A stretch of 64,000 bases of DNA from the NCBI GenBank assembly GCA_025149285.1, contig CP102274.1:2940001-3004000 (forward strand). The letters are read 5' to 3'. A program made the translations under genes and the position numbers. The stretch comes from Hungatella hathewayi (GTDB lineage: Bacteria; Bacillota; Clostridia; Lachnospirales; Lachnospiraceae). This document shows positions 1-10,793 of this stretch, piece after piece; within the stretch, counting starts at the first letter, position 1; every line of letters starts with the position of its first letter. Below the pieces are notes generated by a model that did not search any database, had not been told where the DNA came from, and was given only the letters and a program-made list of their open reading frames with translations.

Positions 1-2400
<2,400 letters not shown>

Positions 2401-2483
2401 AAGTTGGTTTAGGAAAAAGAGGAAATAAGAACGGATGAAAAGATATGTACAATGTGTGGTTTTGAGGGTATATGTTTAAAAAA

Positions 2484-2517
2484 GGCGGAAATCCTGATTG
2501 ATGGATTCCCGCCTTTT
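2484..2517 (+). terminator. Rho-independent terminator of the rRNA operon
   Basis: GGCGGAAATCC (2484-2494) pairs with GGATTCCCGCC (2503-2513) with one internal mismatch, followed by a run of five T. It sits about 85 bases after the end of the 23S gene. The rest of the 2401-2869 gap holds AT-rich sequence with a promoter and repeats (listed separately) and no convincing gene. Confidence 0.85.
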
Positions 2518-2753
2518 TGTTATGCATGAAACGGGATTGCAGGTCAGATCGCGGGTTAAAAGGCCAGAAGGCCGGAATGGAAAGACTGTTCTTACTTTTA
2601 GTAGGAGCAGTTTTTATTATGCCGTGAATTATGCCGTGAAAAGTGATTTGCCGCGAACGGAGAATCACACTTGCAGGACGTTTCATCCTTTCGCGGTTAA
2701 ATTGTACGAAGTTATATCGCCTTAAAAACAGGACTTTAAAATATAATTATAAA

Positions 2754-2959
2754 ATTCAAGTAAATATGAATTGAATTCAAGTAAAAGCAAGAATAATATA
2801 AGGCCATAGACAAGATAAGTAAGACAAAAACAGCATAAAAGTAAAGGCTGAAAGGAGGAAAATGAACATATGTTACAATTCAATCGAAGCACTGTCCGTA
2901 CGTGCAGAGAATTGCTGCTTGAATTTAATGAGGATAAAATTCAAGTAAATTCAAGTAAA
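2754..2959. repeat. Four copies of ATTCAAGTAAA around the operon start
   Basis: The 11-mer ATTCAAGTAAA occurs at 2754, 2775, 2939 and 2949. The first pair is 21 bp apart and straddles the predicted promoter. The second pair is 10 bp apart, overlaps by one base and lies in the first codons of the DUF1861 gene, where the two copies are read in different frames. Spacing by whole helical turns and the lack of a shared reading frame suggest a DNA-level role such as an operator, but no binding protein is identified. Confidence 0.4.
2771..2799 (+). promoter_or_regulatory. Predicted sigma-A promoter of the mannoside operon
   Basis: TTGAAT (2771-2776), a 17-base spacer and TAATAT (2794-2799) lie about 70 bases before the first gene of the operon. 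The -35 box overlaps one copy of the ATTCAAGTAAA repeat, so a protein bound to the repeat would affect this promoter. Seen by eye only. Confidence 0.5.
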
Positions 2960-3817
2960 CTGAAGTTTTCTGTCAAGCAAACTGAAAAAGATGTGTACAA
3001 TATCACCGCGCCTTTTGCTGCAGACGGAAAGACATGGATTGCGGGGAGGGTCGAGGACAGAGACAGTGAGTATTCCAGGATAGGCTTTTTTGAAGAAAGA
3101 GACGGGGAATGGGTGGAAGCAGATCGGGAGGAGTTTTGTCTTCAGGATCCTTTTGTGACCAGGATCGGCGGAAAGCTGGTGCTGGGAGGAGTCGAGGTTT
3201 TCGATGACAGGGAGAATCCGGGACACCTAAACTACAGGACGGTATTTTACAGTGGGAATGGAGTCCTGGATTTGAGCAGATTTGCCGTGGGACCTGACCG
3301 CATGAAGGATATCCGGCTTTGTGAACTGGAGGATGGCAGAATTCTGGTATTCACCAGGCCTCAGGGTGAGACGGGAGGACGCGGTACGATCGGATTTCGC
3401 TTCCTTGATAACCTGGAGGAGCTGAATGCCGAATGTCTTCAGGAGGCGGAATTGTTGGAGCATCAGTTTATACCGGAGGAATGGGGCGGCGCCAACGAGC
3501 TTCACCGCCTGGCATGCGGTAAGGTCGGAGTGCTCTCCCACATTGCAAGGTTCGATGAGAAGGGCAGCCGCCATTATTACTCTACCGTCTTTTGCTTTGA
3601 TCCGGAGACGGGGAAATACAGCCCTATGAAGCTGATCGCGGAAAGAAAGGATTTTCAGCCCGGACCGTGTAAAAGGCCGGATCTGGAGGACGTGATCTTT
3701 TCAGGCGGCATCGTAAGGCTTGGAGGCGGAAAAGCGGAGCTTTACTGCGGAGTCAGCGACGCGGAAGGGCAAAAAGCCCTGATAGATGATCCATTTGATG
3801 AATATGAAAACAAATAG
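2870..3817 (+). CDS. DUF1861 family protein, predicted beta-propeller
   Basis: A 315-residue protein matching the DUF1861 pattern: a DVYNITAPF segment near residue 40, an AGRVEDRDSE segment, LQDPFVTRIGGKLVLGGVE near residue 100, MKDIRLCELEDGRI near 155, and GGANELHRLACGKVGVLSHIA near 210. There is no signal peptide or membrane segment, so it should be cytoplasmic. The family has no function I can state with certainty; its repeated blade-like segments resemble the five-bladed propellers of GH43/GH130-type enzymes. It heads an operon with an importer, GH130 and GH2 enzymes, which suggests action on a mannoside or its phosphorylated product. The start at 2870 follows AAAGGAGG (2851-2858); an ATG at 2862 is out of frame. 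The first 30 residues look poorly conserved and contain the repeat-derived segment. Confidence 0.75.
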   Translation: MLQFNRSTVRTCRELLLEFNEDKIQVNSSKLKFSVKQTEKDVYNITAPFAADGKTWIAGRVEDRDSEYSRIGFFEERDGEWVEADREEFCLQDPFVTRIGGKLVLGGVEVFDDRENPGHLNYRTVFYSGNGVLDLSRFAVGPDRMKDIRLCELEDGRILVFTRPQGETGGRGTIGFRFLDNLEELNAECLQEAELLEHQFIPEEWGGANELHRLACGKVGVLSHIARFDEKGSRHYYSTVFCFDPETGKYSPMKLIAERKDFQPGPCKRPDLEDVIFSGGIVRLGGGKAELYCGVSDAEGQKALIDDPFDEYENK

Positions 3818-3832
3818 AAGGAGAAGAGACTT

Positions 3833-5245
3833 ATGAAAAGAATGAAGAAAACGATGGCAATTGCGGCAGCGGCAGTGATGGCGGCAGCAATGATGACTGG
3901 ATGCGGAAAGTCAGGAGGAACAGACTCGTCCGCCAACAGCGGCAATAGCGGAACGGCCGGCGGAGTAGTTTCCGTTGATTTCTGGACTGCGCCTCAGCAG
4001 GTACAGTATAATTTCTGGGAATCCAAGGCGCAGGCGTTCAACGATGCCGGCATCACCGTAGATGGAAAAAAGGTGGAGGTAAAAGTTCAGCAGATGCCGG
4101 AATCTCCATCATCGGAGGCCGGAATTCAGAACGCAATTGCCACGGGAACCGTACCGGCCGTATCGGAGAATATTAACCGAGGGTTTGCTGCTACGCTGGC
4201 AGCCTCTGGCGCCGTCTATGATCTGTCCGGAGAGGCGTGGTTCCAGGAGGTGATCGAGGCAAGAAAAATGGAAGATACGATCACTAACTGGGCCATTGAC
4301 GATAAGCAGTATGTGCTTCCGGTATACGTAAATCCGATGATCTGGCAGTGGAATATGAAAGCCTTAAAGGCGCTTGGTTACGATGATGCGCCAAAGACGG
4401 TAGACGAATTTACGGCAGTGATCAGGGAATTCGCCGCTCAGCGTGATACGGTCATGAAGGATATGGGGGTAACACACTCCTTCTACCGTCCGTCCTTAAC
4501 CCGTCCGGATCAGTGGTGGGACAGATGGTATGATTTCCAGATGCCATATGAGGCGCTGACAGGCGGCAAGCCGTGGGTGGAAGGCAATAAACTGGTGCTT
4601 GACAAAGAGGGAGCCATTGAAGCCTTTGAACTCATCGGTCTGTTTGGCAATTCGATTCAGTCCGGCGAAATATCCAGCATCTGGACAGAGGAAAATCCTT
4701 CCGTACTGGTAACGATTAACGCGCCGTGGGAGATCTCTCTCTATCGTGAGAACAATAAAGTCTACGGGGAAGATTACGTATATGGACAGGCAATCGTGAA
4801 GAAGGATGGAGATATCCCATATAACTTTGCCGATTCAAAAGGTCTGGTATTCTATAAAAATAAGAGCGTAAGCGACGAAGAGCATGCAGGCGCCGTAGAG
4901 TTTGTAAAATGGGTCTACAATAAGGATAACTCTGCCCAGACTGATTTGGACTGGCTGAATGCCACGACGATGCTTCCGGTTCGAGGCGATTTAAATGACA
5001 ATGAAATGTTTGCCGATACCATGAAGGAATATCCGGAGCTGGAGGCGCTGGCAGAAGCTGTTCCCTATGCGATTCCAAGTATTGCAACAGAGAAGGTAAC
5101 GGATATTCAGACGGCGCTGACTGAGAGCGGAACGGGACCGTACATGAATGAAGTCATGAATGCAGAACCGGGGAATGCACCGGATGCAGCACCTTATGTG
5201 GAAGCAGCCATGGAAGCGATGAAACAGGCGGGCGGCCTGGAATAG
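3833..5245 (+). CDS. Carbohydrate ABC transporter substrate-binding lipoprotein
   Basis: A 470-residue family-1-like extracellular solute-binding protein. A charged N-terminus, hydrophobic stretch and lipobox MTGC place the lipidated cysteine at residue 24; a Ser/Gly/Asn-rich linker follows. The mature part has the usual features of sugar binders: an early VDFWTAP strand, a WQWNMKAL segment near residue 165 and a VEFVKWVY segment near the C-terminus. It captures a sugar outside the cell and hands it to the two permeases encoded next. It lies 15 bases after the DUF1861 gene. A strong hairpin follows at 5258-5280. The ligand is not visible from the sequence; the neighbours suggest manno-oligosaccharides. 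Confidence 0.9.
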   Translation: MKRMKKTMAIAAAAVMAAAMMTGCGKSGGTDSSANSGNSGTAGGVVSVDFWTAPQQVQYNFWESKAQAFNDAGITVDGKKVEVKVQQMPESPSSEAGIQNAIATGTVPAVSENINRGFAATLAASGAVYDLSGEAWFQEVIEARKMEDTITNWAIDDKQYVLPVYVNPMIWQWNMKALKALGYDDAPKTVDEFTAVIREFAAQRDTVMKDMGVTHSFYRPSLTRPDQWWDRWYDFQMPYEALTGGKPWVEGNKLVLDKEGAIEAFELIGLFGNSIQSGEISSIWTEENPSVLVTINAPWEISLYRENNKVYGEDYVYGQAIVKKDGDIPYNFADSKGLVFYKNKSVSDEEHAGAVEFVKWVYNKDNSAQTDLDWLNATTMLPVRGDLNDNEMFADTMKEYPELEALAEAVPYAIPSIATEKVTDIQTALTESGTGPYMNEVMNAEPGNAPDAAPYVEAAMEAMKQAGGLE

Positions 5246-5257
5246 GCAGCCGGTAAA

Positions 5258-5280
5258 GGGCAGGAAGGCACTTCCTGCCC
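5258..5280 (+). other. Intercistronic hairpin after the substrate-binding gene
   Basis: GGGCAGGAAG (5258-5267) and CTTCCTGCCC (5271-5280) form a perfect 10-bp stem with a 3-base loop, followed by CTCCAAAAAAGG rather than a T run. Hairpins in this place usually stabilise the upstream mRNA, giving more binding protein than permease. It is unlikely to be a full terminator. Confidence 0.7.
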
Positions 5281-5303
5281 TCCAAAAAAGGAGAATGGTT
5301 TTT

Positions 5304-6203
5304 ATGAAAAGAAAGAGTATTACGGGAAATAAAAAAGCCGGTCTTATGGGATGGCTGCTCAATGGACCATATCTGATCTATTCCCTGATTTTCTTTCTGA
5401 TTCCGCTTATCTGGGCGTTCTGGCTTTCGACCATGGACTGGAACCTGATGTCGGAACAGAAAACATTTGTGGGGATCAGGAACTTTGCCGGTCTTTTTGC
5501 CGACAGCAGAGTAAAAGCGGCTTTCATCAACTCTTACCGCTATCTCCTGCCAATCGTGGTGCTGTGCTTTGCAGGCGGGCTGATCATTGCACTTCTGGTG
5601 TCCAATCTGCCGGACAAAATAAAGGGGCTGGTGGCGGTTCTGTTCTTTATCCCTTATCTGACCTCCGGAGTTGCAACAAGCGTAGTCGTCAAGTACTTTT
5701 TTAATTACAATTCGGCATTTAACACCTTTTTGAGAGACCAGTTCAATCTGAATATCAACTGGCTGACGGACCAGAGATATGCGTTTGCCGTCATGGTAGG
5801 TATTGTTGTCTGGAAGATGTCGGGATACTATGCGCTGTTTATCCTTTCTGGGATAGAAAGCATTGGTGATGACGTAACGGAGGCGGCGATGCTGGATGGT
5901 TCAACCGGACTCCATAAGCTTCTGCACATTACGCTTCCGATGATTATGCCGACGCTGACCACGGTCATAGTGCTGGCGACAGGGCTGGCATTTGGTGTCT
6001 TTACAGAGCCGTATCTGCTGACAGGCGGCGGCCCCAATATGACTACGACCACATGGCAGCTGGAAATTTACAATACGTCCTTTACCAGATTTCAGTCAGG
6101 ATATGGGGCAGCCATGGCGATTGCCAGTGCGGTTCAGATCTTTATCACGTTAAGGATTATTAACGCGGTGACAGACCGGCTGAACAGAAGATTCGGCTGG
6201 TAG
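5304..6203 (+). CDS. Sugar ABC transporter permease (MalF/UgpA type)
   Basis: About 299 residues with six predicted membrane helices, beginning with GWLLNGPYLIYSLIFFLIPLIW. The cytoplasmic EAA loop is present as TEAAMLDGSTGLHKLLHITLP near residue 195, which contacts the ATPase. It forms a heterodimeric channel with the next gene product in the cytoplasmic membrane. The start at 5304 is preferred because AAAAGGAG (5286-5293) lies too close to the in-frame ATG at 5295. No ATPase gene is in this operon, so a shared MsmK-like ATPase from elsewhere is expected. Confidence 0.9.
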   Translation: MKRKSITGNKKAGLMGWLLNGPYLIYSLIFFLIPLIWAFWLSTMDWNLMSEQKTFVGIRNFAGLFADSRVKAAFINSYRYLLPIVVLCFAGGLIIALLVSNLPDKIKGLVAVLFFIPYLTSGVATSVVVKYFFNYNSAFNTFLRDQFNLNINWLTDQRYAFAVMVGIVVWKMSGYYALFILSGIESIGDDVTEAAMLDGSTGLHKLLHITLPMIMPTLTTVIVLATGLAFGVFTEPYLLTGGGPNMTTTTWQLEIYNTSFTRFQSGYGAAMAIASAVQIFITLRIINAVTDRLNRRFGW

Positions 6204-6227
6204 TACCGATAACGAGGAGAAATGAAT

Positions 6228-7058
6228 ATGGGAAGAAAAAAGAAATTCGGCGTTAAAACATTTACGATTACAGTGATTACCCTGACTCTGCTGGCAATAT
6301 CCCTGTTTCCTTATTATTATATGGTACTTCAGTCCTTTACTGCGTGGGATCAGGTGGATAAGGTGATGGTGCCTCACGGCTTTACACTGAGAAGCTATGA
6401 ATATTTAATCGGAAAAGGAGGAGCTACAAACTCCATGATGTGGGTCAGAGCTCTGGTGAATTCATTCCTGGTGGCGTTCCCAACAGCGATTATCTCAGTC
6501 ATTATAGGACTGTGCAACGGCTACTCTGTGTGTAAACTGAAATTCAAAGGGGAGCGCTTTATCATGGACACCCTGTTGTTTCAGATGTTTTTCCCGACCA
6601 TCATCCTGCTGGTGCCCAGGTATATGATCGCGAAGCCGATGGCGAATACATACGGAGGAATGATTATTCCCATGTGTATTTCGATTTGGGCCATTTTCAT
6701 GTATATCAACTATTTTAAGACACTGCCCAATGAAGTCTTTGAGGCTGCCAAAATAGATGGAGCCGGAGAACTTCGCATTATTTTCTACATCGCGTTTCCC
6801 ATAACGAAATCGGTTACGACAATCGTATTTCTCTCGATCTTCATGCAGCGGTGGTCAGAGTTAATGTGGGATATGCTGATTGCCCCAAACATTCAGATGC
6901 AGACGTTAAATGTGTTGATTTCAACGCAGTTTAAACCAATGGGAGCATTCCCGGGACCGATGTATGCGGCGTCGGTGATTTTGACCCTGCCGATTATCAT
7001 TCTGTTTTTATGCTTTTCCAAATACTTTAAAGAGGGAATCAGTTTTATGCTTAAATAA
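6228..7058 (+). CDS. Sugar ABC transporter permease (MalG/UgpE type)
   Basis: About 276 residues, second membrane subunit of the importer. A long first helix (residues about 10-30) is followed by five more; the EAA loop reads FEAAKIDGAGELRIIFYIAFP. The C-terminus KYFKEGISFMLK is typical of MalG-type permeases, which end just after the last helix. The preceding gene ends 18-24 bases upstream. GAGGAGA at 6214-6220 serves either ATG 6222 or ATG 6228; the latter has the better spacing. The 3' end overlaps by one base an out-of-use ATG, and the next gene has its own AGGAGG. Confidence 0.9.
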   Translation: MGRKKKFGVKTFTITVITLTLLAISLFPYYYMVLQSFTAWDQVDKVMVPHGFTLRSYEYLIGKGGATNSMMWVRALVNSFLVAFPTAIISVIIGLCNGYSVCKLKFKGERFIMDTLLFQMFFPTIILLVPRYMIAKPMANTYGGMIIPMCISIWAIFMYINYFKTLPNEVFEAAKIDGAGELRIIFYIAFPITKSVTTIVFLSIFMQRWSELMWDMLIAPNIQMQTLNVLISTQFKPMGAFPGPMYAASVILTLPIIILFLCFSKYFKEGISFMLK

Positions 7059-7078
7059 TGAAACTTAGGAGGAACAAC

Positions 7079-8158
7079 ATGCTGGAAGTAAAAAGATGCG
7101 GAGAAAATCCACTTCTTATCCCGAATAATGTAAAGCCCAGTCAGGAGAATTTTACGGTGGAAGGGGTCTTTAACTGCGGCGTTGCCAGATACAGAGATGA
7201 AGTGATTCTGCTGTGCAGAGTGGCAGAGTCTGTAAAGGGAGCCAGGGACGGGGAGGTACTGGTTCCCGTTGTGAAAAAGGTTGACGGAAAAGATGAGATT
7301 ACGGTGATCAGTCTGATCAAATCAGAACATCCGGAGCTGGATTTTACAGATTCCAGAACCATTAATAAGATGACAAAGCACGGAAAGAGAACAGTTTATT
7401 TAACGTCCCTGTCCCATTTGAGGGTGGCGAGATCGAAGGACGGAATCCATTTTACCATCGAAGATACACCGTTTATCTTTCCCTGTGCGGAAGAAGAGAG
7501 CTGGGGGATGGAGGATCCGAGAATTACTCAGATCGGAGAGACGTATTACATTAATTATACGTCTGTTACGGAGAACGGAGCTGCTACGTCACTGATCAGC
7601 ACAAAAAATTTTGTGACGTATGAGCGCCATGGAGTTATCTTTGCACCGGAAAACAAGGATGTAACAATTTTTCCTGAAAAGATTCATGGGATGTATATGG
7701 CGTTTAACCGTCCGGTTCCAGGCGGAATCGGGAATCCGGAGATGTGGCTGGCCCAATCCCCGGACCTTGAGCACTGGGGACATCAGAAGCATTTTTGCGG
7801 GATATCAGAATCGGACAGCTGGGATAACGGGAGAATCGGAGGCGGAGCGGTTCCGTTTAAAACAGAACAGGGCTGGGTAAAGATTTACCATGCCGCCGAT
7901 AAGAATGACAGGTACTGTCTGGGAGCATTTCTCTTAGACGCAGAGGATCCTTCTAAAGTGATAGCAAAGACAGAACGGCCGATCCTGGAGCCGGAAGCGT
8001 CCTATGAGACGGAAGGATTCTTTGGAAATGTGGTGTTTACCTGCGGATGTCTGGTAGAAGGGGACCGCATAGCGATCTACTACGGCGCTGCGGATGATAA
8101 AATCTGCAGGGCGGATTTATCGGTTTCGGAATTGTTGGCTGCGATGAAGGCCGTATAA
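7079..8158 (+). CDS. GH130 family beta-mannosyl phosphorylase or mannosidase
   Basis: A 359-residue cytoplasmic five-bladed propeller enzyme. The GH130 hallmark WGMEDPRIT contains the catalytic Asp at residue 146; other family segments include FNCGVARYRDEVILLCRVAE near residues 31-50 and YYINYTSVTENGA near 160. GH130 members either phosphorolyse beta-1,4- or beta-1,2-mannosides, releasing mannose 1-phosphate, or hydrolyse beta-1,2-mannosides. The long N-terminal region and overall style resemble the beta-1,2-mannobiose/oligomannan group, but the phosphate-binding residues were not checked against a structure. The start at 7079 follows AGGAGG (7067-7072). A phosphomannomutase-type gene later in the operon fits the production of a hexose 1-phosphate. 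Confidence 0.85.
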   Translation: MLEVKRCGENPLLIPNNVKPSQENFTVEGVFNCGVARYRDEVILLCRVAESVKGARDGEVLVPVVKKVDGKDEITVISLIKSEHPELDFTDSRTINKMTKHGKRTVYLTSLSHLRVARSKDGIHFTIEDTPFIFPCAEEESWGMEDPRITQIGETYYINYTSVTENGAATSLISTKNFVTYERHGVIFAPENKDVTIFPEKIHGMYMAFNRPVPGGIGNPEMWLAQSPDLEHWGHQKHFCGISESDSWDNGRIGGGAVPFKTEQGWVKIYHAADKNDRYCLGAFLLDAEDPSKVIAKTERPILEPEASYETEGFFGNVVFTCGCLVEGDRIAIYYGAADDKICRADLSVSELLAAMKAV

Positions 8159-8187
8159 AGTCAGAATCAGAAAGGAAGGTATGCGGA

Positions 8188-9225
8188 ATGAAGAAGCGGG
8201 TTACCATGAAGGAGATAGCGGATAGACTGAACCTTTCCATAAACGCGGTGTCACTGGCATTAAACGACCGGGCCGGCGTCAGCGAAGAGACGAGAAGACT
8301 TGTATTAAACGCCGCGGAAGAGATGGGATATCTGGATCAGAGCACCAGGTATACGGCGGCTTACTCCAACAAAAACATCTGTATTCTTCTGGAAGACCGC
8401 TTCTTTAAGGACATGCAGTTCTATGGACGGATACTGCTGGGCCTGGAAGAGGCGGCGAAAAAGGCCGGCTATGATTTGTTTATCAACTCCTTTGAAAAGA
8501 ATCAGGAGATACCAGCCTGCGTAGAGCAGCAGAAGGTATCGGGGCTGATTGTCGTGGGTAAGATAGATGACGAATATTTAAAGCGTCTGAAGAGTTACTC
8601 AATACCGGTTTTGCTTCTGGATCACGAATCTGTGGAGACGCCTACTGACTGTGTCATGACGAATAATGTGGCAGGCGCTTACAAGCTGACAAAATATCTG
8701 TTGGACAAGGGGTACCGGAAAATCGGATTTTTCGGAGATCTGACCTATACTCCCAGTATACGTGAGCGCTTCTGGGGATATCAGGAGGCTATGCAGCAAT
8801 GCCACAACTTTCCATCTCTTGAAGACGGAATTGCTTATATCAGACGGTATTCTGCCTTGAGAGACGTCGAGGACGCAGTGATTCATCAGGATGCGGCCGG
8901 ACTGGCGGCGTTCTATCAGGCTCTCGAGGAAAAGCCGGAAGCACTGATCTGCTCCAATGACAAGATGGCAATCCTGATGTGCAAGGCGCTGTCCCAATGC
9001 GGACTTTCAGTTCCCGGGGATATCAGTATTGTAGGCTTTGATGATATTGAACTGAGCAATATGGTCAATCCGCGTATAACAACGATGCGGGTAGATAAGG
9101 TCCTTATGGGGAAAAAGGCAATGGAACGGCTGTTAAAATGTATGGAACGGCCCAGGGAAAAGGTCGAAAAACTGGTGCTGGATGTCCAGCTGATTGAAAG
9201 AGATTCCGTGAGGGAGCTAACGTAA
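8188..9225 (+). CDS. LacI family transcriptional regulator
   Basis: A 345-residue protein with an N-terminal helix-turn-helix (VTMKEIADRLNLSINAVSLALNDRAGVSEETR, residues about 5-37), hinge, and a periplasmic-binding-protein-like sensor domain with the SIVGFDDIELSNMVNPRITTMRV signature near residue 275. It probably controls this operon in response to a sugar or sugar phosphate. The recognition helix reads NAVSLALN instead of the common STVSRVLN, so its operator may differ from the usual LacI/CcpA type. The stop codon at 9223-9225 abuts the ATG of the next gene, so the two are translationally coupled. Confidence 0.92.
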   Translation: MKKRVTMKEIADRLNLSINAVSLALNDRAGVSEETRRLVLNAAEEMGYLDQSTRYTAAYSNKNICILLEDRFFKDMQFYGRILLGLEEAAKKAGYDLFINSFEKNQEIPACVEQQKVSGLIVVGKIDDEYLKRLKSYSIPVLLLDHESVETPTDCVMTNNVAGAYKLTKYLLDKGYRKIGFFGDLTYTPSIRERFWGYQEAMQQCHNFPSLEDGIAYIRRYSALRDVEDAVIHQDAAGLAAFYQALEEKPEALICSNDKMAILMCKALSQCGLSVPGDISIVGFDDIELSNMVNPRITTMRVDKVLMGKKAMERLLKCMERPREKVEKLVLDVQLIERDSVRELT

Positions 9226-10779
9226 ATGAATCAATGGTGGAAAAATACGGTTTTTTATGAAATCTATGTAAAATCCTTCTGCGCTGCCGGTCAGAACGGG
9301 GAGAGCGGATTCCGGGGGATCATCTCGAAACTGCCGTATCTGAAAGAACTGGGAGTGGGCGGAATATGGCTCACTCCTTTTTATCCCTCTCCAAAGGTGG
9401 ATAACGGATACGATGTCTCCGATTATTATGGGATTGACCCGGAATACGGAACGATGAAAGACTTTGAAGAGATGGTGACAGCGGCCCATAAGCTTGATAT
9501 AAGAGTCATCATTGATATGGTGGTGAACCATACATCGACTCAGCATCCGTGGTTCTTAAATTCGGTCTCTTCGAGAAACAGTTCTAAAAGAGACTGGTAT
9601 ATCTGGAAGGATCCTGTAAACGGAAGGGAGCCGAACAACTGGGAGTCCTTTTTCGGAGGAAGCGCCTGGGCGTATGTGGAAAGTGATGGTTCGGGCCAGT
9701 ACTATTACCATTCCTTTTCGAAAGAGCAGGCGGATTTAAACTGGCAGAATCCTTCTGTGGAGGAAGCCATCGGTCAGGTACTGGATTTCTGGCTGCGAAA
9801 GGGTGTGGATGGGTTCCGGTTTGATGTAATCAATAACCTGTCGGTGTGCAGTTCTCTGGAAGATAATCCGACTGCAGAAAACGGGGAACAGCTGCATGAA
9901 CATGATGTGAACCAGCCGGGAGTCCGGGCGGTGATCAGGCGGCTGGGAAACAGAATCAGGGAGAAGAAGCCGGAGGCATTTCTGGTGGGGGAGATCAGCA
10001 GTGACGACCTGTCCAGGATTCATGCCTATATGGGAGACGGAGGACTCGATACGACATTTAATTTTAATCTGGGCAGCAGGGAAACGTTTCAGCCTGAGGA
10101 GATTTACGAGGAGCTTAAGCGTATGCAGGCAATGTATGGCTCTTTTGAAGATCCGACGCTGTTTTTCGGAAGCCACGATATGAGACGGTTTCCCGACCGG
10201 TTCGGTTTCACGGACGGTGAAACGAAATGTCTGCTGACGTTAATGCTTCTTTGTAAGGGAATTCCGTTTCTGTATTATGGCGATGAAATTGGAATGAAAA
10301 GCCGTGTTTTAAATTCTTTGGACGAAGCGGAGGATGTTCAGGGGATACTGGCCTGCAAAACGGCGATCCGGGAGGGGAAGAGCCGGGAAGAGGCAGTAAG
10401 GATTCTGAATGAAAAATCACGGGACGCTTCCCGCAATCCCATGGACTGGGAGGAGGAGAAACGGCAGAAGAAGGATCCGTCATCGGTCTGGAATTATGTC
10501 AGGAAATTAATCGAACTCCGTAGCGGCATCAGGGCGTTGACGGAAGGAACCATGGATTTAAAATACACAGCGCCAGGTGTGATCAAGATTGTGAGAACCC
10601 TGGATGGCGAACGCGTACTGGCTGTTATTAATTTTTCTGAATGTGAAGTGAGCGTTCCGGCAGAATGCGGATACCGGTATCTGACTGGTTCCGAAGAGAC
10701 CGGGGAGGGAATGGACAGGAACTATGGAGAAAAACAACTCCAGGTTCCTGGTGGAAGCTGTGTGATTCTAAAAAAATAA
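9226..10779 (+). CDS. GH13 alpha-glucosidase (oligo-1,6-glucosidase-like)
   Basis: A 517-residue cytoplasmic alpha-amylase-family enzyme. It opens with WWKNTVFYEIYVKSF, has the VVNHTS region near residue 100, the nucleophile Asp200 in GFRFDVIN, the acid/base Glu256 in FLVGEISS and the third catalytic Asp318 in SHDMRRF. The last motif normally reads NHD; here Asn is Ser. Length and motifs fit the GH13_31 neighbourhood (oligo-1,6-glucosidase, alpha-glucosidase, trehalose-phosphate hydrolase-like). It would split short alpha-glucosides brought in by the importer. It starts immediately at the stop of the LacI gene, with GAGGGA (9212-9217) as ribosome binding site. Exact linkage preference cannot be read from the sequence. 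Confidence 0.88.
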   Translation: MNQWWKNTVFYEIYVKSFCAAGQNGESGFRGIISKLPYLKELGVGGIWLTPFYPSPKVDNGYDVSDYYGIDPEYGTMKDFEEMVTAAHKLDIRVIIDMVVNHTSTQHPWFLNSVSSRNSSKRDWYIWKDPVNGREPNNWESFFGGSAWAYVESDGSGQYYYHSFSKEQADLNWQNPSVEEAIGQVLDFWLRKGVDGFRFDVINNLSVCSSLEDNPTAENGEQLHEHDVNQPGVRAVIRRLGNRIREKKPEAFLVGEISSDDLSRIHAYMGDGGLDTTFNFNLGSRETFQPEEIYEELKRMQAMYGSFEDPTLFFGSHDMRRFPDRFGFTDGETKCLLTLMLLCKGIPFLYYGDEIGMKSRVLNSLDEAEDVQGILACKTAIREGKSREEAVRILNEKSRDASRNPMDWEEEKRQKKDPSSVWNYVRKLIELRSGIRALTEGTMDLKYTAPGVIKIVRTLDGERVLAVINFSECEVSVPAECGYRYLTGSEETGEGMDRNYGEKQLQVPGGSCVILKK

Positions 10780-10793
10780 GGATGGAGAAAATC

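Noticed and set aside
2703..2716. TACGAAGTTAT, identical to part of a loxP arm
   Set aside because: Only one half-site, no partner repeat and no spacer; chance match.
2498..2725. 75-codon frame after the rRNA terminator
   Set aside because: It starts inside the terminator hairpin, has no ribosome binding site and no recognisable protein pattern.
10665..10793. 43-codon N-terminal extension of the GH2 enzyme
   Set aside because: It overlaps the end of the GH13 gene and has no ribosome binding site; GH2 homology starts after 10794.
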